Shown here: positions 1-8,014 of the stretch, in pieces
Layout of the letters: every line of letters starts with the position of its first letter
How positions within the stretch are numbered: the first letter of the stretch is position 1
IMG/VR virus record: IMGVR_UViG_3300034418_007450
Span: 1-30,259 of that record
Strand: one strand, 5' to 3'
DNA length: 30,259 nucleotides
Source of the DNA: a virus
The notes under the pieces: model-generated
What the model was told of the DNA's origin: nothing
Seen by the model: only the letters and a program-made list of their open reading frames with translations
Database searches by the model: none
Made by a program: the position numbers and the translations under genes

Positions 1-411
1 TCACAAGGTATTCCCTTAAATACTGATTCAACACTTAAAGGACAAACAGTATTTCTAGCAGAACGTGCAAGTGAACTCATCCAAGAAAATATTATTACAG
101 ATCGTACTGTAATTGATGTTATAGCTTTTACTCAAGCTTCTAAATCAATAGATTGGACTGATAAAGAAGCATTTTATGCTTATGCTATGCGTTTAATTAA
201 AGAATACGATCATATTTTTTATGTTTCTCCTGAAGGTGTTGAAATTGAAGATAATGGTGTTCGTGAAACAGATGTAGATTATAGAGATACAATTGACACT
301 TTTATTCGTCATATTTTAAGCCAACAAAAACATCGTATCAAAAACTACGGCATTCTTGAAGGACCTACTGAGCAACGCATTGAACAATTGAAATTTCAAT
401 TAGGTTTATAA
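1..411 (+). CDS. AAA/NadR-like P-loop kinase, C-terminal part (5' end outside window)
   Basis: The reading frame is open from base 1 to the TAA at 409-411, giving 136 residues with no start in the window, so the N-terminus with its Walker A motif is missing. The visible part contains AERASELIQENIITDRTVID, then a region ending in FYVSPEGVEIEDNGVRETD and a stretch with DYRDTIDTFIRHIL. The order Glu-Arg helix, DRT, a 'pfY.spegv' strand and a 'dnGvRe.d..yrd.id' lid is what I know from the AAA_28/NadR-type nucleotide or nucleoside kinase family. Such enzymes phosphorylate small molecules, and the phage versions may serve nucleotide or NAD metabolism. The substrate cannot be read from this fragment. 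It is followed at once by an ATATTTATA motif. The family call is from remembered pattern, not a search. Confidence 0.55.
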   Translation, partial: SQGIPLNTDSTLKGQTVFLAERASELIQENIITDRTVIDVIAFTQASKSIDWTDKEAFYAYAMRLIKEYDHIFYVSPEGVEIEDNGVRETDVDYRDTIDTFIRHILSQQKHRIKNYGILEGPTEQRIEQLKFQLGL

Positions 412-419
412 TATTTATA
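411..419 (+). promoter_or_regulatory. ATATTTATA motif, site 1 (candidate phage promoter)
   Basis: The 9-mer ATATTTATA begins on the last base of the upstream stop codon and ends 23 nt before the start at 443. It is followed by ACAAAA. The same 9-mer sits upstream of seven other genes here, which is the main reason to call it regulatory. A promoter role is inferred. Confidence 0.5.
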
Positions 420-442
420 ACAAAACCTATTATCTTTTTAAA

Positions 443-1222
443 ATGAAAAAATCTGATTTAAAAGCTTCAATCCGTGAGATGATCATTGATGAACTCACTA
501 TGGTAGATAAAAACACCAACCCAGCTGAAATCAAAGATGAAGATCCTAATACTGTAAAAACAGCTGTTGCTACTGCTAAAAAAACAGGTAAGCCTGTAAC
601 AATAGCAGAAGAAGAGCAACTTGACGAAATGGCTAAAATCGCTGGTGACTTGAAATCAGCTATTGAAAAAGTAATCAAAGCTAATGCTGACGCTGAAAAG
701 AAAGATGTTCGTAAAGCCGTAAAAGCTGATGATAAAGTAATCGCTGCTTTAGGTGATGAAGATTTATTCGATAACCAATTAAATAAATTCATTGATTTAG
801 TAAGAGGTGAAAGAGAAGTAGGACAACGCGGTCGTAAAGCATCAGAAGAGCCTAAAGAAAAGAAAGAAAAAGGTACACGTGGTCGCCCTAAATCAGCTAC
901 TCCTGCTGCTAAAAAGAAAGAAGCTAAACCAAAAACATTCTCAGTAGGCAAGAAAAAATATTACGCTGGGGGTGAAGATGAAGAAGGACCATCAGATAAA
1001 GAACTCAAACAACTTGCTCGCTCAGGTGGTAAATTTGATAAATCAAAATTAAGCCAACTCCGTCAACAAGAAAAAACAAAAATGATCAAATCTTGGTTGA
1101 AAACTATGGTTGATAAAGGTGTTGTTGATTCTGCTAATCGTATCTTAGACAAAGACGCTTATGCTAAAGAGTGGGCAGACGCTAAAGTAGATATTGAAGC
1201 AAAGGTAGCTGCTATAAAATAA
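443..1222 (+). CDS. Lysine-rich protein with AT-hook-like motifs, unknown function
   Basis: A 259-aa highly charged protein that I do not recognise as a named family. The N-terminus, MKKSDLKASIREMIIDEL, is a short amphipathic helix. The middle (about 125-175) is lysine/proline-rich and has two RGR cores, GQRGRKA and TRGRPKSA; the second is a good match to the AT-hook that binds the minor groove of AT-rich DNA. The C-terminal ~75 residues are predicted helical and basic (KELKQLARSG, then KTKMIKSWLKTMVDKG). It has no Shine-Dalgarno; the start follows an ATATTTATA motif. It lies one gene upstream of the terminase, roughly where T4 has the small terminase gp16, but I see no gp16 signature. A DNA-binding role, perhaps in packaging or as a packaged internal protein, is inference. 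Confidence 0.7.
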   Translation: MKKSDLKASIREMIIDELTMVDKNTNPAEIKDEDPNTVKTAVATAKKTGKPVTIAEEEQLDEMAKIAGDLKSAIEKVIKANADAEKKDVRKAVKADDKVIAALGDEDLFDNQLNKFIDLVRGEREVGQRGRKASEEPKEKKEKGTRGRPKSATPAAKKKEAKPKTFSVGKKKYYAGGEDEEGPSDKELKQLARSGGKFDKSKLSQLRQQEKTKMIKSWLKTMVDKGVVDSANRILDKDAYAKEWADAKVDIEAKVAAIK

Positions 1223-1223
1223 C

Positions 1224-1799
1224 ATGAAAAAATATTTTAAAAATATCCAATCACTGCTAATTGCAGTATTGGTAGTTGTGATTTTCCTAATGAGACAATG
1301 TTCTGGTCCTATTGAACCTACTGAACGTGTTGTTAGGGATACTATTGTTGAATATACAACAATTGAAAAAGAATACCCAGTTTATGTACCTAAAATCAAA
1401 TACGTAACTAAAGTTGATATTGATACATTTACAACCCCAATCGATACAGCAGCCATTTTAGCAGATTATTATGCTACTAGAACATACGAGGATACACAAG
1501 TATTAGATAGTCTAGACTTAACAATTACTGATACAGTATCCCAAAACCAAATCGTAGGAAGAAAAATTGCTTATAATTTTACTTACCCACGAAAAACTAT
1601 TAAAGAAACAGTATATATCAACCAAAGGGAATTATATTTTGGTTTACGTGGTGTAGGTAATTTAGATCAAATAAACTACTTAGGTGGTGAAATGTTATTC
1701 AAAACAAAAAAGAAGCAAGTATATAGCTTTGGGGTTGGTGTTGACCAAAATCTAGTTCCAGTTATCGCCCTTAGTATGTACTGGAAACTAGGAAAATGA
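1224..1799 (+). CDS. Membrane-anchored protein with beta-rich ectodomain, unknown function
   Basis: A 191-aa protein starting one base after the previous stop and ending in a 4-base ATGA overlap with the terminase start. Residues about 9-25 (IQSLLIAVLVVVIFLM) form a single hydrophobic segment followed by RQC, and there are positive charges before it, so it looks like an N-terminal anchor with the rest outside. The cysteine is not in a good lipobox. The middle has alternating polar/hydrophobic strands (YPVYVPKIKYVTKVDIDT). The C-terminal 55 residues (YFGLRGVG, LGGEMLFKTKKKQVYSFGVG, ending YWKLGK) resemble short outer-membrane beta strands. I associate proteins of this shape with phages of Bacteroidota. 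A spanin or envelope role in lysis is possible but unproven. Confidence 0.7.
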   Translation: MKKYFKNIQSLLIAVLVVVIFLMRQCSGPIEPTERVVRDTIVEYTTIEKEYPVYVPKIKYVTKVDIDTFTTPIDTAAILADYYATRTYEDTQVLDSLDLTITDTVSQNQIVGRKIAYNFTYPRKTIKETVYINQRELYFGLRGVGNLDQINYLGGEMLFKTKKKQVYSFGVGVDQNLVPVIALSMYWKLGK

Positions 1800-3382
1800 G
1801 TAGTCCGAATTTAAGACAAGTAATCCAACAAGAATATATAAAGTGTGCTCAAGACCCAGTACACTTTATGAAAAAATACTGTTTTATTCAACACCCCCAA
1901 CAAGGTAGAATTTTATTCCATTTATATCCTTTCCAAGAAAAAGTATTACACTTATGGAAAGATAACCCATATTCAGTTATTTTAAAATCTCGCCAGTTAG
2001 GTATTTCAACTTTAGGCGCAGGTTATTCTTTATGGTTAATGTTATTCCATAAAGATAAAAACGTGCTCTGTATTGCAACAAAGCAGGAAACAGCTAAAAA
2101 CATGGTAACTAAGGTACGTTTTATGTTTGAAAACCTTCCTAGTTGGCTCAAAATTGACACAGCAGAAAATAACCGACTATCACTTAGATTAACAAATGGA
2201 TCTCAAATCAAAGCAGTAGCAGCGAGTAGTGACGCAGGTCGATCAGAAGCAGTTTCTCTTCTACTAATTGACGAGGCTGCATTTATTGAAAACATTGGTG
2301 AGATTTGGGCATCAGCACAACAAACACTTGCTACTGGTGGTGGTGCTATTGTATTATCTACTCCTTATGGTACAGGTAACTGGTTCCACCAAACATGGGT
2401 TAGAGCAGAAAATTCTGAAAACGACTTTTTACCTATCAAATTACCTTGGTATGTTCACCCTGATAGAGACCAAGTATGGAGAGATAGACAAAATGAATTA
2501 CTAGGTGACCCTAGAATGGCAGCACAAGAATGTGATTGCGATTTTGCATCTTCTGGTGATGTTGTATTTTATGGGGAATATATTGAATTTTACGAACAAA
2601 CTTATATTAAAGACCCATTAGAAAAACGTGGTGCTGATCAAAACCTATGGATTTGGCAACCAGCTGACTATTCAAGAAATTATTTAGTTGTAGCAGACGT
2701 AGCTAGAGGTGATGGTAAAGATTATTCAGCATTCCACGTAATTGATATTGAAACTAATACACAAGTAGCAGAATATAAAGGACAAATTGGAACTAAAGAA
2801 TATGGTCATTTATTAGTAGGTGTTGCTACTGAATATAATGAAGCCCTTTTAGTAATTGAAAACGCATCGATTGGTTGGGCTACTATACAAACTGTAATAG
2901 ATCGTGGATATTCTAATCTATACTATTCATCTAAGAGTGATTCCTCGCTAAGTGAGTCGTATTTTGACAAGTATATGGATACATCAAAAATGGTTCCTGG
3001 TTTTACTATGTCATCAAGGCTACGCCCTATGGTAATAGGTAAATTCCAGGAATACGTAAACGATAAATCTGTTATAATTCAATCGAAAAGATTATTAGAA
3101 GAAATGAAAGTGTTTATTTGGAAAAATGGTCGTGCTGAAGCACAACAAGGATATAACGACGACCTCGTTATGTCATTTGGTATGGCTATGTTTATGAGAG
3201 ACACTTCATATAAATTTAGACAAAATGCTATAGATGCTTCTAAGGCTGCTTTGAGCAATATATCTAGTGCTAAAGTAGCATATCAAGGTGGATATAATAA
3301 TGCTAGTGGTCGCTATGTTCAAAACCCTTATATGCAAAATATAAATGGTAAAGACGAGGATATTAGTTGGCTTCTTAGATAA
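1796..3382 (+). CDS. 17: Terminase large subunit (T4 gp17-like packaging motor and nuclease)
   Basis: A 528-aa two-domain enzyme that pumps DNA into the prohead with ATP and cuts the concatemer. The ATPase domain has a deviant Walker A, KSRQLGIST at residues 64-72. The usual P-loop lysine (T4 SRQLGKT) is Ile, and Lys64 at the front of the loop probably replaces it, as in other phage terminases. Walker B is LLLIDEA with Asp159-Glu160, and the coupling motif is LSTPYGTGNWF. The RNase H-like nuclease domain has its three acidic positions: Asp301 in VADVARGDG, Glu355 in LLVIENA and Asp455/Asp456 in GYNDDLVMSFG. The start overlaps the upstream stop (ATGA), with a weak AGGA before it. The portal gene follows after 23 nt, so the motor and its docking ring are encoded side by side; T4 has genes 18 and 19 between them. 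Confidence 0.97.
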   Translation: MSSPNLRQVIQQEYIKCAQDPVHFMKKYCFIQHPQQGRILFHLYPFQEKVLHLWKDNPYSVILKSRQLGISTLGAGYSLWLMLFHKDKNVLCIATKQETAKNMVTKVRFMFENLPSWLKIDTAENNRLSLRLTNGSQIKAVAASSDAGRSEAVSLLLIDEAAFIENIGEIWASAQQTLATGGGAIVLSTPYGTGNWFHQTWVRAENSENDFLPIKLPWYVHPDRDQVWRDRQNELLGDPRMAAQECDCDFASSGDVVFYGEYIEFYEQTYIKDPLEKRGADQNLWIWQPADYSRNYLVVADVARGDGKDYSAFHVIDIETNTQVAEYKGQIGTKEYGHLLVGVATEYNEALLVIENASIGWATIQTVIDRGYSNLYYSSKSDSSLSESYFDKYMDTSKMVPGFTMSSRLRPMVIGKFQEYVNDKSVIIQSKRLLEEMKVFIWKNGRAEAQQGYNDDLVMSFGMAMFMRDTSYKFRQNAIDASKAALSNISSAKVAYQGGYNNASGRYVQNPYMQNINGKDEDISWLLR

Positions 3383-3390
3383 TATTTATA
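3382..3390 (+). promoter_or_regulatory. ATATTTATA motif, site 2 (candidate phage promoter)
   Basis: The 9-mer overlaps the terminase stop region and ends 15 nt before the portal start. It is followed by ATAATAAAC. There is no Shine-Dalgarno between it and the ATG, so a transcript starting just downstream would have a very short leader. Confidence 0.5.
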
Positions 3391-3405
3391 ATAATAAACA
3401 ATACA

Positions 3406-5238
3406 ATGGCTGATACTAGTTTATTCAGAAGGTTAGAAAGATTATTTGCTTCAGACGTAGTAATTCGTAATGTTGGGGGTGGTCAACTTAAAGTAGTTGA
3501 TACTGACCATATCCAAACATCAGGCGAGTTTGCTACAAATTCTTTAATGGATAGATTCCAAGGAATTTATAGAAACCCAGCATCTACATCATTATATGGT
3601 TCTCAGTTCAACCTCAATTATCAGTATCTAAGAACTTATCTTTATTCTGATTATGATTTAATGGATACAGATGCTATTATCGCATCTGCCCTTGACATTA
3701 TTTCTGATGAGTGTACTCTCAAAAATGATATGGGTGAAGTACTCCAAATCAAATCTTCAGATGAAGGTATCCAAAAAGTATTATATAACTTATTCTACGA
3801 CGTCCTCAACATTGAGTTTAATCTTTGGTCTTGGACTCGTCAAATGTGTAAGTATGGTGATTTCTTCCTCAAACTAGAAATCTCTGAAAAATTTGGTGTA
3901 TACAACGTTATCCCATACTCAGCTTACCATATTGAAAGAAAAGAAAATTTTGACCCAGAAAATCCATCTAAAGTAGTATTCAATTATAATCCTGAAGGTA
4001 TTTTAGGTGGTTCTTCTTCAGGTTACTACCAAACTCCAAATCAAAAAAGTACTGTAAATACTATTGAATTTGATAATTACGAGATTGCTCACTTTAGATT
4101 ATTATCGGATGTAAATTACCTTCCATATGGTCGTTCATATATTGAGCCTGCTCGTCGCCTATACAAACAATACTCATTGATGGAAGACGCGATGTTGATT
4201 CACAGAATTGTCCGCGCCCCAGAAAAACGTATTTTCTATGTAAACGTAGGTTCTATTCCACCTAACGAAGTAGAAAACTTCATGCAGAAAACAATTTCTA
4301 CAATGAAGCGTACTCCGTTTATGGATCAAAATACTGGTGAATATAATTTGAAGTACAACATGCAAAACATCATGGAGGACTTCTATATCCCAGTTAGAGG
4401 TAATGACCAATCAACTAAAATTGATACTACAAAAGGACTTGAATGGTCTGGTATTGAAGACGTTGTGTATTTGAGAGAAAAACTATTCGCAGCTCTTAAA
4501 GTGCCTAAAGCATTTATGGGTTACGATGAAAATCTACAAGGTAAAGCTACATTAGCAGCTGAAGATATCCGTTTTGGTCGTACAATTGACCGTATCCAAC
4601 GTATTCTTCTTTCAGAATTATATAAAATTGCATTAGTTCACTTATATGCTCAAGGGTATAGAGATGAACAAATGACTAATTTTGAATTAGACTTAACTAC
4701 TCCATCAATCATTTATGATCAAGAAAAGATTGCATTGATGAAAGAAAAAGTAGATTTAGCTGCTCAAATTATGGAAAATAAATTACTTCCTACTGATTGG
4801 ATTTATGAGCACGTATTCCACTTTAGTGAAGACCAATATGAAGAATATAGAGATCTTCTTGTTCAAGACCAAAAGCGTAGATTCCGTATGCAACAAATTG
4901 AAACAGAAGGTAATGATCCTATTACAACAGGACGTTCATATGGTACACCACATGATTTAGCTTCATTATACGGCCGTGGAAGATATGATGATGCTTCAGT
5001 GCCTGAGGGTTATGATGAAAAAGAACCTTTAGGTCGTCCCCAAGAAAAAGCATCAAATATCAATACTCAAGATAATGCTTTTGGACGTGATCGTTTAGGT
5101 AGAAAAGATATGAGAAATGATGATCAACCAAGTTTGAAGGAAGATGCCAAAATAGCATATACTAAAAACATGTCATTGCTTGAATCATTAGGAAATCGCA
5201 AAGAATCATTATTAGACGAGTCACAAATCAAAGAGTAA
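3406..5238 (+). CDS. 20: Portal vertex protein (T4 gp20-like)
   Basis: A 610-aa protein, longer than T4 gp20 (524 aa). The portal is the dodecameric ring at the unique head vertex that initiates prohead assembly, docks the terminase and later joins the neck. Family signatures run in the expected order: the DAIIASALDIISDECT helix near residue 90, the HRIVRAPEKRIFYVNVG strand, NMQNIMEDFYIPVRG, then LEWSGIEDVVYLREKLFAAL followed by KVPKAFMGYDE. The last ~105 residues are a charged, probably disordered tail rich in Gly, Arg and Asp (GRSYGTPHDLASLYGRGR). The end carries LLESLG and LLDESQ, which fit the L-x-E pattern cut by T4-type prohead proteases. Preceded by an ATATTTATA motif and no Shine-Dalgarno. 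Confidence 0.96.
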   Translation: MADTSLFRRLERLFASDVVIRNVGGGQLKVVDTDHIQTSGEFATNSLMDRFQGIYRNPASTSLYGSQFNLNYQYLRTYLYSDYDLMDTDAIIASALDIISDECTLKNDMGEVLQIKSSDEGIQKVLYNLFYDVLNIEFNLWSWTRQMCKYGDFFLKLEISEKFGVYNVIPYSAYHIERKENFDPENPSKVVFNYNPEGILGGSSSGYYQTPNQKSTVNTIEFDNYEIAHFRLLSDVNYLPYGRSYIEPARRLYKQYSLMEDAMLIHRIVRAPEKRIFYVNVGSIPPNEVENFMQKTISTMKRTPFMDQNTGEYNLKYNMQNIMEDFYIPVRGNDQSTKIDTTKGLEWSGIEDVVYLREKLFAALKVPKAFMGYDENLQGKATLAAEDIRFGRTIDRIQRILLSELYKIALVHLYAQGYRDEQMTNFELDLTTPSIIYDQEKIALMKEKVDLAAQIMENKLLPTDWIYEHVFHFSEDQYEEYRDLLVQDQKRRFRMQQIETEGNDPITTGRSYGTPHDLASLYGRGRYDDASVPEGYDEKEPLGRPQEKASNINTQDNAFGRDRLGRKDMRNDDQPSLKEDAKIAYTKNMSLLESLGNRKESLLDESQIKE

Positions 5239-5249
5239 TATATCTCCAT

Positions 5250-5258
5250 ATATTTATA
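5250..5258 (+). promoter_or_regulatory. ATATTTATA motif, site 3 (candidate phage promoter)
   Basis: Located between the portal stop and the next gene, ending 14 nt before the ATG at 5273 and followed by ATAAACC. The leader also has CCTTAAGGA directly abutting the ATG, too close for a normal ribosome site. Confidence 0.5.
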
Positions 5259-5272
5259 ATAAACCTTAAGGA

Positions 5273-6139
5273 ATGAATATTAAGCATTCAAAGTATAAAA
5301 ATACCGGTATCCTCTTTGAATTACTTGTTCGTCAAGTAACATCCGATACATTAAATGGTATCGACTCTACTGCCCTCAAACTTATCCAAAAATTCTTTGT
5401 CAAATCTGAATTAGGAAAAGAATATAAATTATATGAGTCATTAGGTAAAAACACTTCACTAACTGAAGGTAAAGCTAATGTAATGATTCAAACCCTACTT
5501 GAAACTTCTAAAAAATTAAATAGAAGTAATTTGAGAAGAGAAAAATATAACCTAATCAACGAAATAAAAAAGCATTATAATTTAGAAGATTTCTTTAAAA
5601 CTAAATTACCTAACTATAAAACGTTTGCTGCTTTTTATATGTTAACTGAAATTCAAAATTCTGAGGCTTTAGTAGATGCTGATATTATTGTAAACAATAA
5701 AATGACTCTATTAGAACATTTATCTACATCTCAAATTAAACCCGAAGCTGTAGAAGCAGAAATTTTAAGAGAATTTCAATCTTATGATAAAGATACTCGT
5801 ATTTTGACTTACCGAATCCTAATGGAAAAATTTAATGGTAAATACTCAAACTTATACGAATCCCAGAAAGAAATTCTTAGACAATATATCAATTCAGTAG
5901 ATTCTACTCCTGTATTAAAAGAGTTTTATAACACTAAAGTAACTGAAATTAAAATTGCTTTAAATGAATTAAATTCTAAAGTTACTGATAAAGCTGTTCA
6001 AATTAAAATTAACGAGGTTGCTAACTTAATTACTGAGTTAGATAAAACTGCTAAAGTTTCAAGTGAGGATATTGTCAATATCCTCCAATATTGTGAACTT
6101 TATGAAGAATTGAAAACAGCAAATGAAGCCATTAAGTGA
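5273..6139 (+). CDS. Conserved-looking helical protein between portal and protease, unknown function
   Basis: A 288-aa, mostly alpha-helical protein. I do not recognise a named domain. It opens with KHSKYKNTGILFELLVRQVT, a distinctive block, followed by repeated charged helices (RREKYNLINEIKKHYNLEDF; ILTYRILMEKFNGKY) and a C-terminal helix pair near residues 225-285. The sequence SLTEGKANV near residue 62 fits the L-x-E cleavage pattern of prohead proteases. It has its own ATATTTATA motif and overlaps the next gene by 17 bases. T4 has the small prohead core genes 67 and 68 between 20 and 21, so a role in the prohead core or its initiation is a reasonable guess from position only. Confidence 0.75.
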   Translation: MNIKHSKYKNTGILFELLVRQVTSDTLNGIDSTALKLIQKFFVKSELGKEYKLYESLGKNTSLTEGKANVMIQTLLETSKKLNRSNLRREKYNLINEIKKHYNLEDFFKTKLPNYKTFAAFYMLTEIQNSEALVDADIIVNNKMTLLEHLSTSQIKPEAVEAEILREFQSYDKDTRILTYRILMEKFNGKYSNLYESQKEILRQYINSVDSTPVLKEFYNTKVTEIKIALNELNSKVTDKAVQIKINEVANLITELDKTAKVSSEDIVNILQYCELYEELKTANEAIK

Positions 6140-6704
6140 ACATAAAGTAGGCGATGTAAAAATCGAAGGTGGAATTAAAACCACAGTTACTGATATTGAT
6201 CCTAAAACAGGAGCTGTATCTTGGAATGTAGAATACGCTGCTGACTATCTCAAACTTTACCAACAAGTCCAACAGTTATTTAAAACTGTAGAAAAAGCAT
6301 CAAGGCAATCTAATGCTGAACCCTTTATTAAAGATTGGGGGAAGGATATCCGTCAATTGAGAAATTCACTTCGTACTTATTTACGTAATAATAAATCTGA
6401 AGAATACGAGCGTGTCAAAAATATGAATGAAATGTCTGGAACCGGAGGTTCTGCAGCAGCATCACCAGGCACAGGAGCTCAAACAGCAACCCCATATGCA
6501 TTCAAGAAACAAGAAGACATAACTGAATCCAACCCAGGTTCATCTTTAGGTTTAGGTCCTAAAGCATCCGAAAATGGAGTAAAAGATAATTACTACGTAA
6601 AAGGATTTAAATATAAATTAGTTGATCCCAAAAAATTAGCTAAACAATCTAAAGCCATAGATACCAAATATTTATGGGCACCCGACACATTCGTAAAAGA
6701 GTAA
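6123..6704 (+). CDS. Unknown protein in the prohead gene block
   Basis: A 193-aa protein starting inside the end of the previous gene (17-base overlap), which suggests translational coupling. The first 30 residues (HKVGDVKIEGGIKTTVTDID) look like two or three beta strands. A helical part follows (YLKLYQQVQQLFKTVEKASR), then a low-complexity Gly/Ala/Thr linker around residues 105-125 (GTGGSAAASPGTGAQTATPY), and a C-terminal segment with KYKLVDPKKLAKQSKAIDTK. No family is recognised. The linker suggests two separately folded parts, perhaps bridging structural components of the prohead. Function is not assigned. Confidence 0.7.
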   Translation: MKPLSEHKVGDVKIEGGIKTTVTDIDPKTGAVSWNVEYAADYLKLYQQVQQLFKTVEKASRQSNAEPFIKDWGKDIRQLRNSLRTYLRNNKSEEYERVKNMNEMSGTGGSAAASPGTGAQTATPYAFKKQEDITESNPGSSLGLGPKASENGVKDNYYVKGFKYKLVDPKKLAKQSKAIDTKYLWAPDTFVKE

Positions 6705-6709
6705 ACAAT

Positions 6710-6961
6710 ATGTATAAGTATCGATATAAAATTAAAATGAACGAGGCCGACCCAGGTCGTGCTCAATTTCAAGAAAGACGTATGCAAGCTTTTAAAGAAA
6801 TTGAGGCTCGTTTAAATAATTTATATCCTATGTTAGACAATGCTAAAGACGAAACAGCAAATTACTACAAAGAAAACCCACAATCATACGCTGTAGTATA
6901 TGGAACTGATTTAGTCCTAGAATTAATAAAAGATATTGAAACAATATTAAAAGGAGAATAA
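6710..6961 (+). CDS. Small helical protein, unknown function
   Basis: An 83-aa protein (MYKYRYKIKMNEADPGRAQF at the N-terminus). I chose the ATG at 6710 rather than the upstream in-frame ATG at 6674, because 6674 would overlap the previous gene by 31 bases and add a peptide read from inside its coding end. The body is a charged amphipathic helix (QAFKEIEARLNNLYPMLDNA) followed by a second one (LVLELIKDIETILKGE), so a coiled-coil or helical hairpin is likely. Its stop overlaps the next start as TAATG. Position in the portal-protease block suggests a minor prohead core component, comparable in size to T4 gp67 or gp68, but I see no sequence match to either. Confidence 0.65.
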   Translation: MYKYRYKIKMNEADPGRAQFQERRMQAFKEIEARLNNLYPMLDNAKDETANYYKENPQSYAVVYGTDLVLELIKDIETILKGE

Positions 6962-8013
6962 TGAAACAACCAACATTACAAGAACAATACAACCTAATTA
7001 AAGAGGGAAAAGGACGTAAAGATATGTTCATGAAATCCGCTCGTAGGTTATTCCCTAATCTATTCACTCCTATCACTACTTTTGATACAGCAGTGTCTGT
7101 ATTAACAAGAAAATCTATTATCTCTGAAGGAATTGGTGGTGTTGTTACTGCTAAGTCTGCTAATCCTTTTATCAATTGGAAAGAGTTTTTAGCTGAAGAA
7201 GCTAAAGCAGAAGAGAAAAAACCTACTAAGGAAGTTACAGATATGGAAACTCGTGGGTTTGATTATAAAGATAAGAAAAATATTGATAACTTATATGGTG
7301 AAGCTTTCTTAGAAGGATATTATGCCGAAATGAAAGACCCTAAAAATGCAGATAAGTCTGTAGATGAGTTAAAAGAAATTGTAGCTAAAAATATGTCTAA
7401 GGACGTAAATTATTATATGAAAAACGCTGCGTTTGGAGTTAAAGGTATTGGCTACACAGATGACCTCCCAGGCTTGAAAGCCTCAAAAGACGACAAAATG
7501 ACAGCTGTCAAACTAAAAGAAAATATGATTAAATTAACTGACTTACTCAACGAAAATCTTTCGGGTTATGTAGATTTAGCTGCATTGAAAGAAGAAGAGG
7601 ATAAAATGGACGAAAATGCTCGTACTGATGCTGAAGAAGAGGGTTACCTTGATGGAATGCATGACGAGAAAGTAGACATGGAAGACAAAGCTAAAGACAA
7701 AGATAAAAAAGTTGAAAAAGAAGGCTTAGAAAATCGTCTCCGTCAAATCGAAGTAGCAGGTAACGTAGCTGCTTTAGAAGCTAAAATGAATGCGATTGAT
7801 GAAGAAATTGCTGCTCGTGAAGGTAAATTAGCTATGGTAGCTGAAAATGATGCTATCGCTGAATTTATCAACCCAACCCGCATCAAAGAAATCAACCGCG
7901 AAATTTCAGAATTACAAAAAGCACAAGCTAAATACGGCAAATTATACGAAAAAGTAGCTGGTAAAGCTTATGTAAAAAAAGAAGTTGTAGACGAGACTGA
8001 ATCTGAATACTAA
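6961..8013 (+). CDS. Acidic/charged protein sharing a module with the scaffold; candidate prohead core protein
   Basis: A 350-aa protein with one of the few real Shine-Dalgarno sequences here (AAGGAG, 5 nt before the ATG). The N-terminal ~65 residues (FMKSARRLFPNLFTPITTFD) look like a small folded or targeting segment, and LIKEGKG at residues 12-18 fits the L/I-x-E protease pattern. Residues about 80-200 hold a helical region (GEAFLEGYYAEMKDPKNADK). Residues 220-233 are ARTDAEEEGYLDGM, followed by HDEKVDMED, a module found twice more in the scaffold gene at 8793. A long coiled-coil-like helix (LENRLRQIEVAGNVAALEAK) makes up the C-terminal third. The shared module and location between portal and protease point to a second core or scaffold component that touches the same partner as gp22. 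This is inference. Confidence 0.72.
   Translation: MKQPTLQEQYNLIKEGKGRKDMFMKSARRLFPNLFTPITTFDTAVSVLTRKSIISEGIGGVVTAKSANPFINWKEFLAEEAKAEEKKPTKEVTDMETRGFDYKDKKNIDNLYGEAFLEGYYAEMKDPKNADKSVDELKEIVAKNMSKDVNYYMKNAAFGVKGIGYTDDLPGLKASKDDKMTAVKLKENMIKLTDLLNENLSGYVDLAALKEEEDKMDENARTDAEEEGYLDGMHDEKVDMEDKAKDKDKKVEKEGLENRLRQIEVAGNVAALEAKMNAIDEEIAAREGKLAMVAENDAIAEFINPTRIKEINREISELQKAQAKYGKLYEKVAGKAYVKKEVVDETESEY
7618..7686 (+). repeat. ARTDAEEEGYLDGM module, copy 1
   Basis: Codes for residues 220-242 of the 350-aa protein (ARTDAEEEGYLDGMHDEK plus VDMED). The first 18 residues are identical to copy 3 in the scaffold gene, and copy 2 differs only by K for H within them. The DNA differs at many synonymous third positions, so this is a protein-level repeat rather than a fresh duplication. 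Confidence 0.85.
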
Positions 8014-8014
8014 G

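Noticed and set aside
411-419. Bacteroidota housekeeping promoter (TAnnTTTG) as the meaning of the ATATTTATA sites.
   Set aside because: Most sites have AATATTTA where TAnnTTTG is needed, and I saw no consistent -33 element.
443-1222. Small terminase gp16.
   Set aside because: Only the approximate position fits; no recognisable gp16 features.
6674-6709. Upstream ATG at 6674 as start of the 83-aa gene.
   Set aside because: It would overlap the previous gene by 31 bases; the ATG at 6710, six bases after the previous stop codon, fits the local spacing better.
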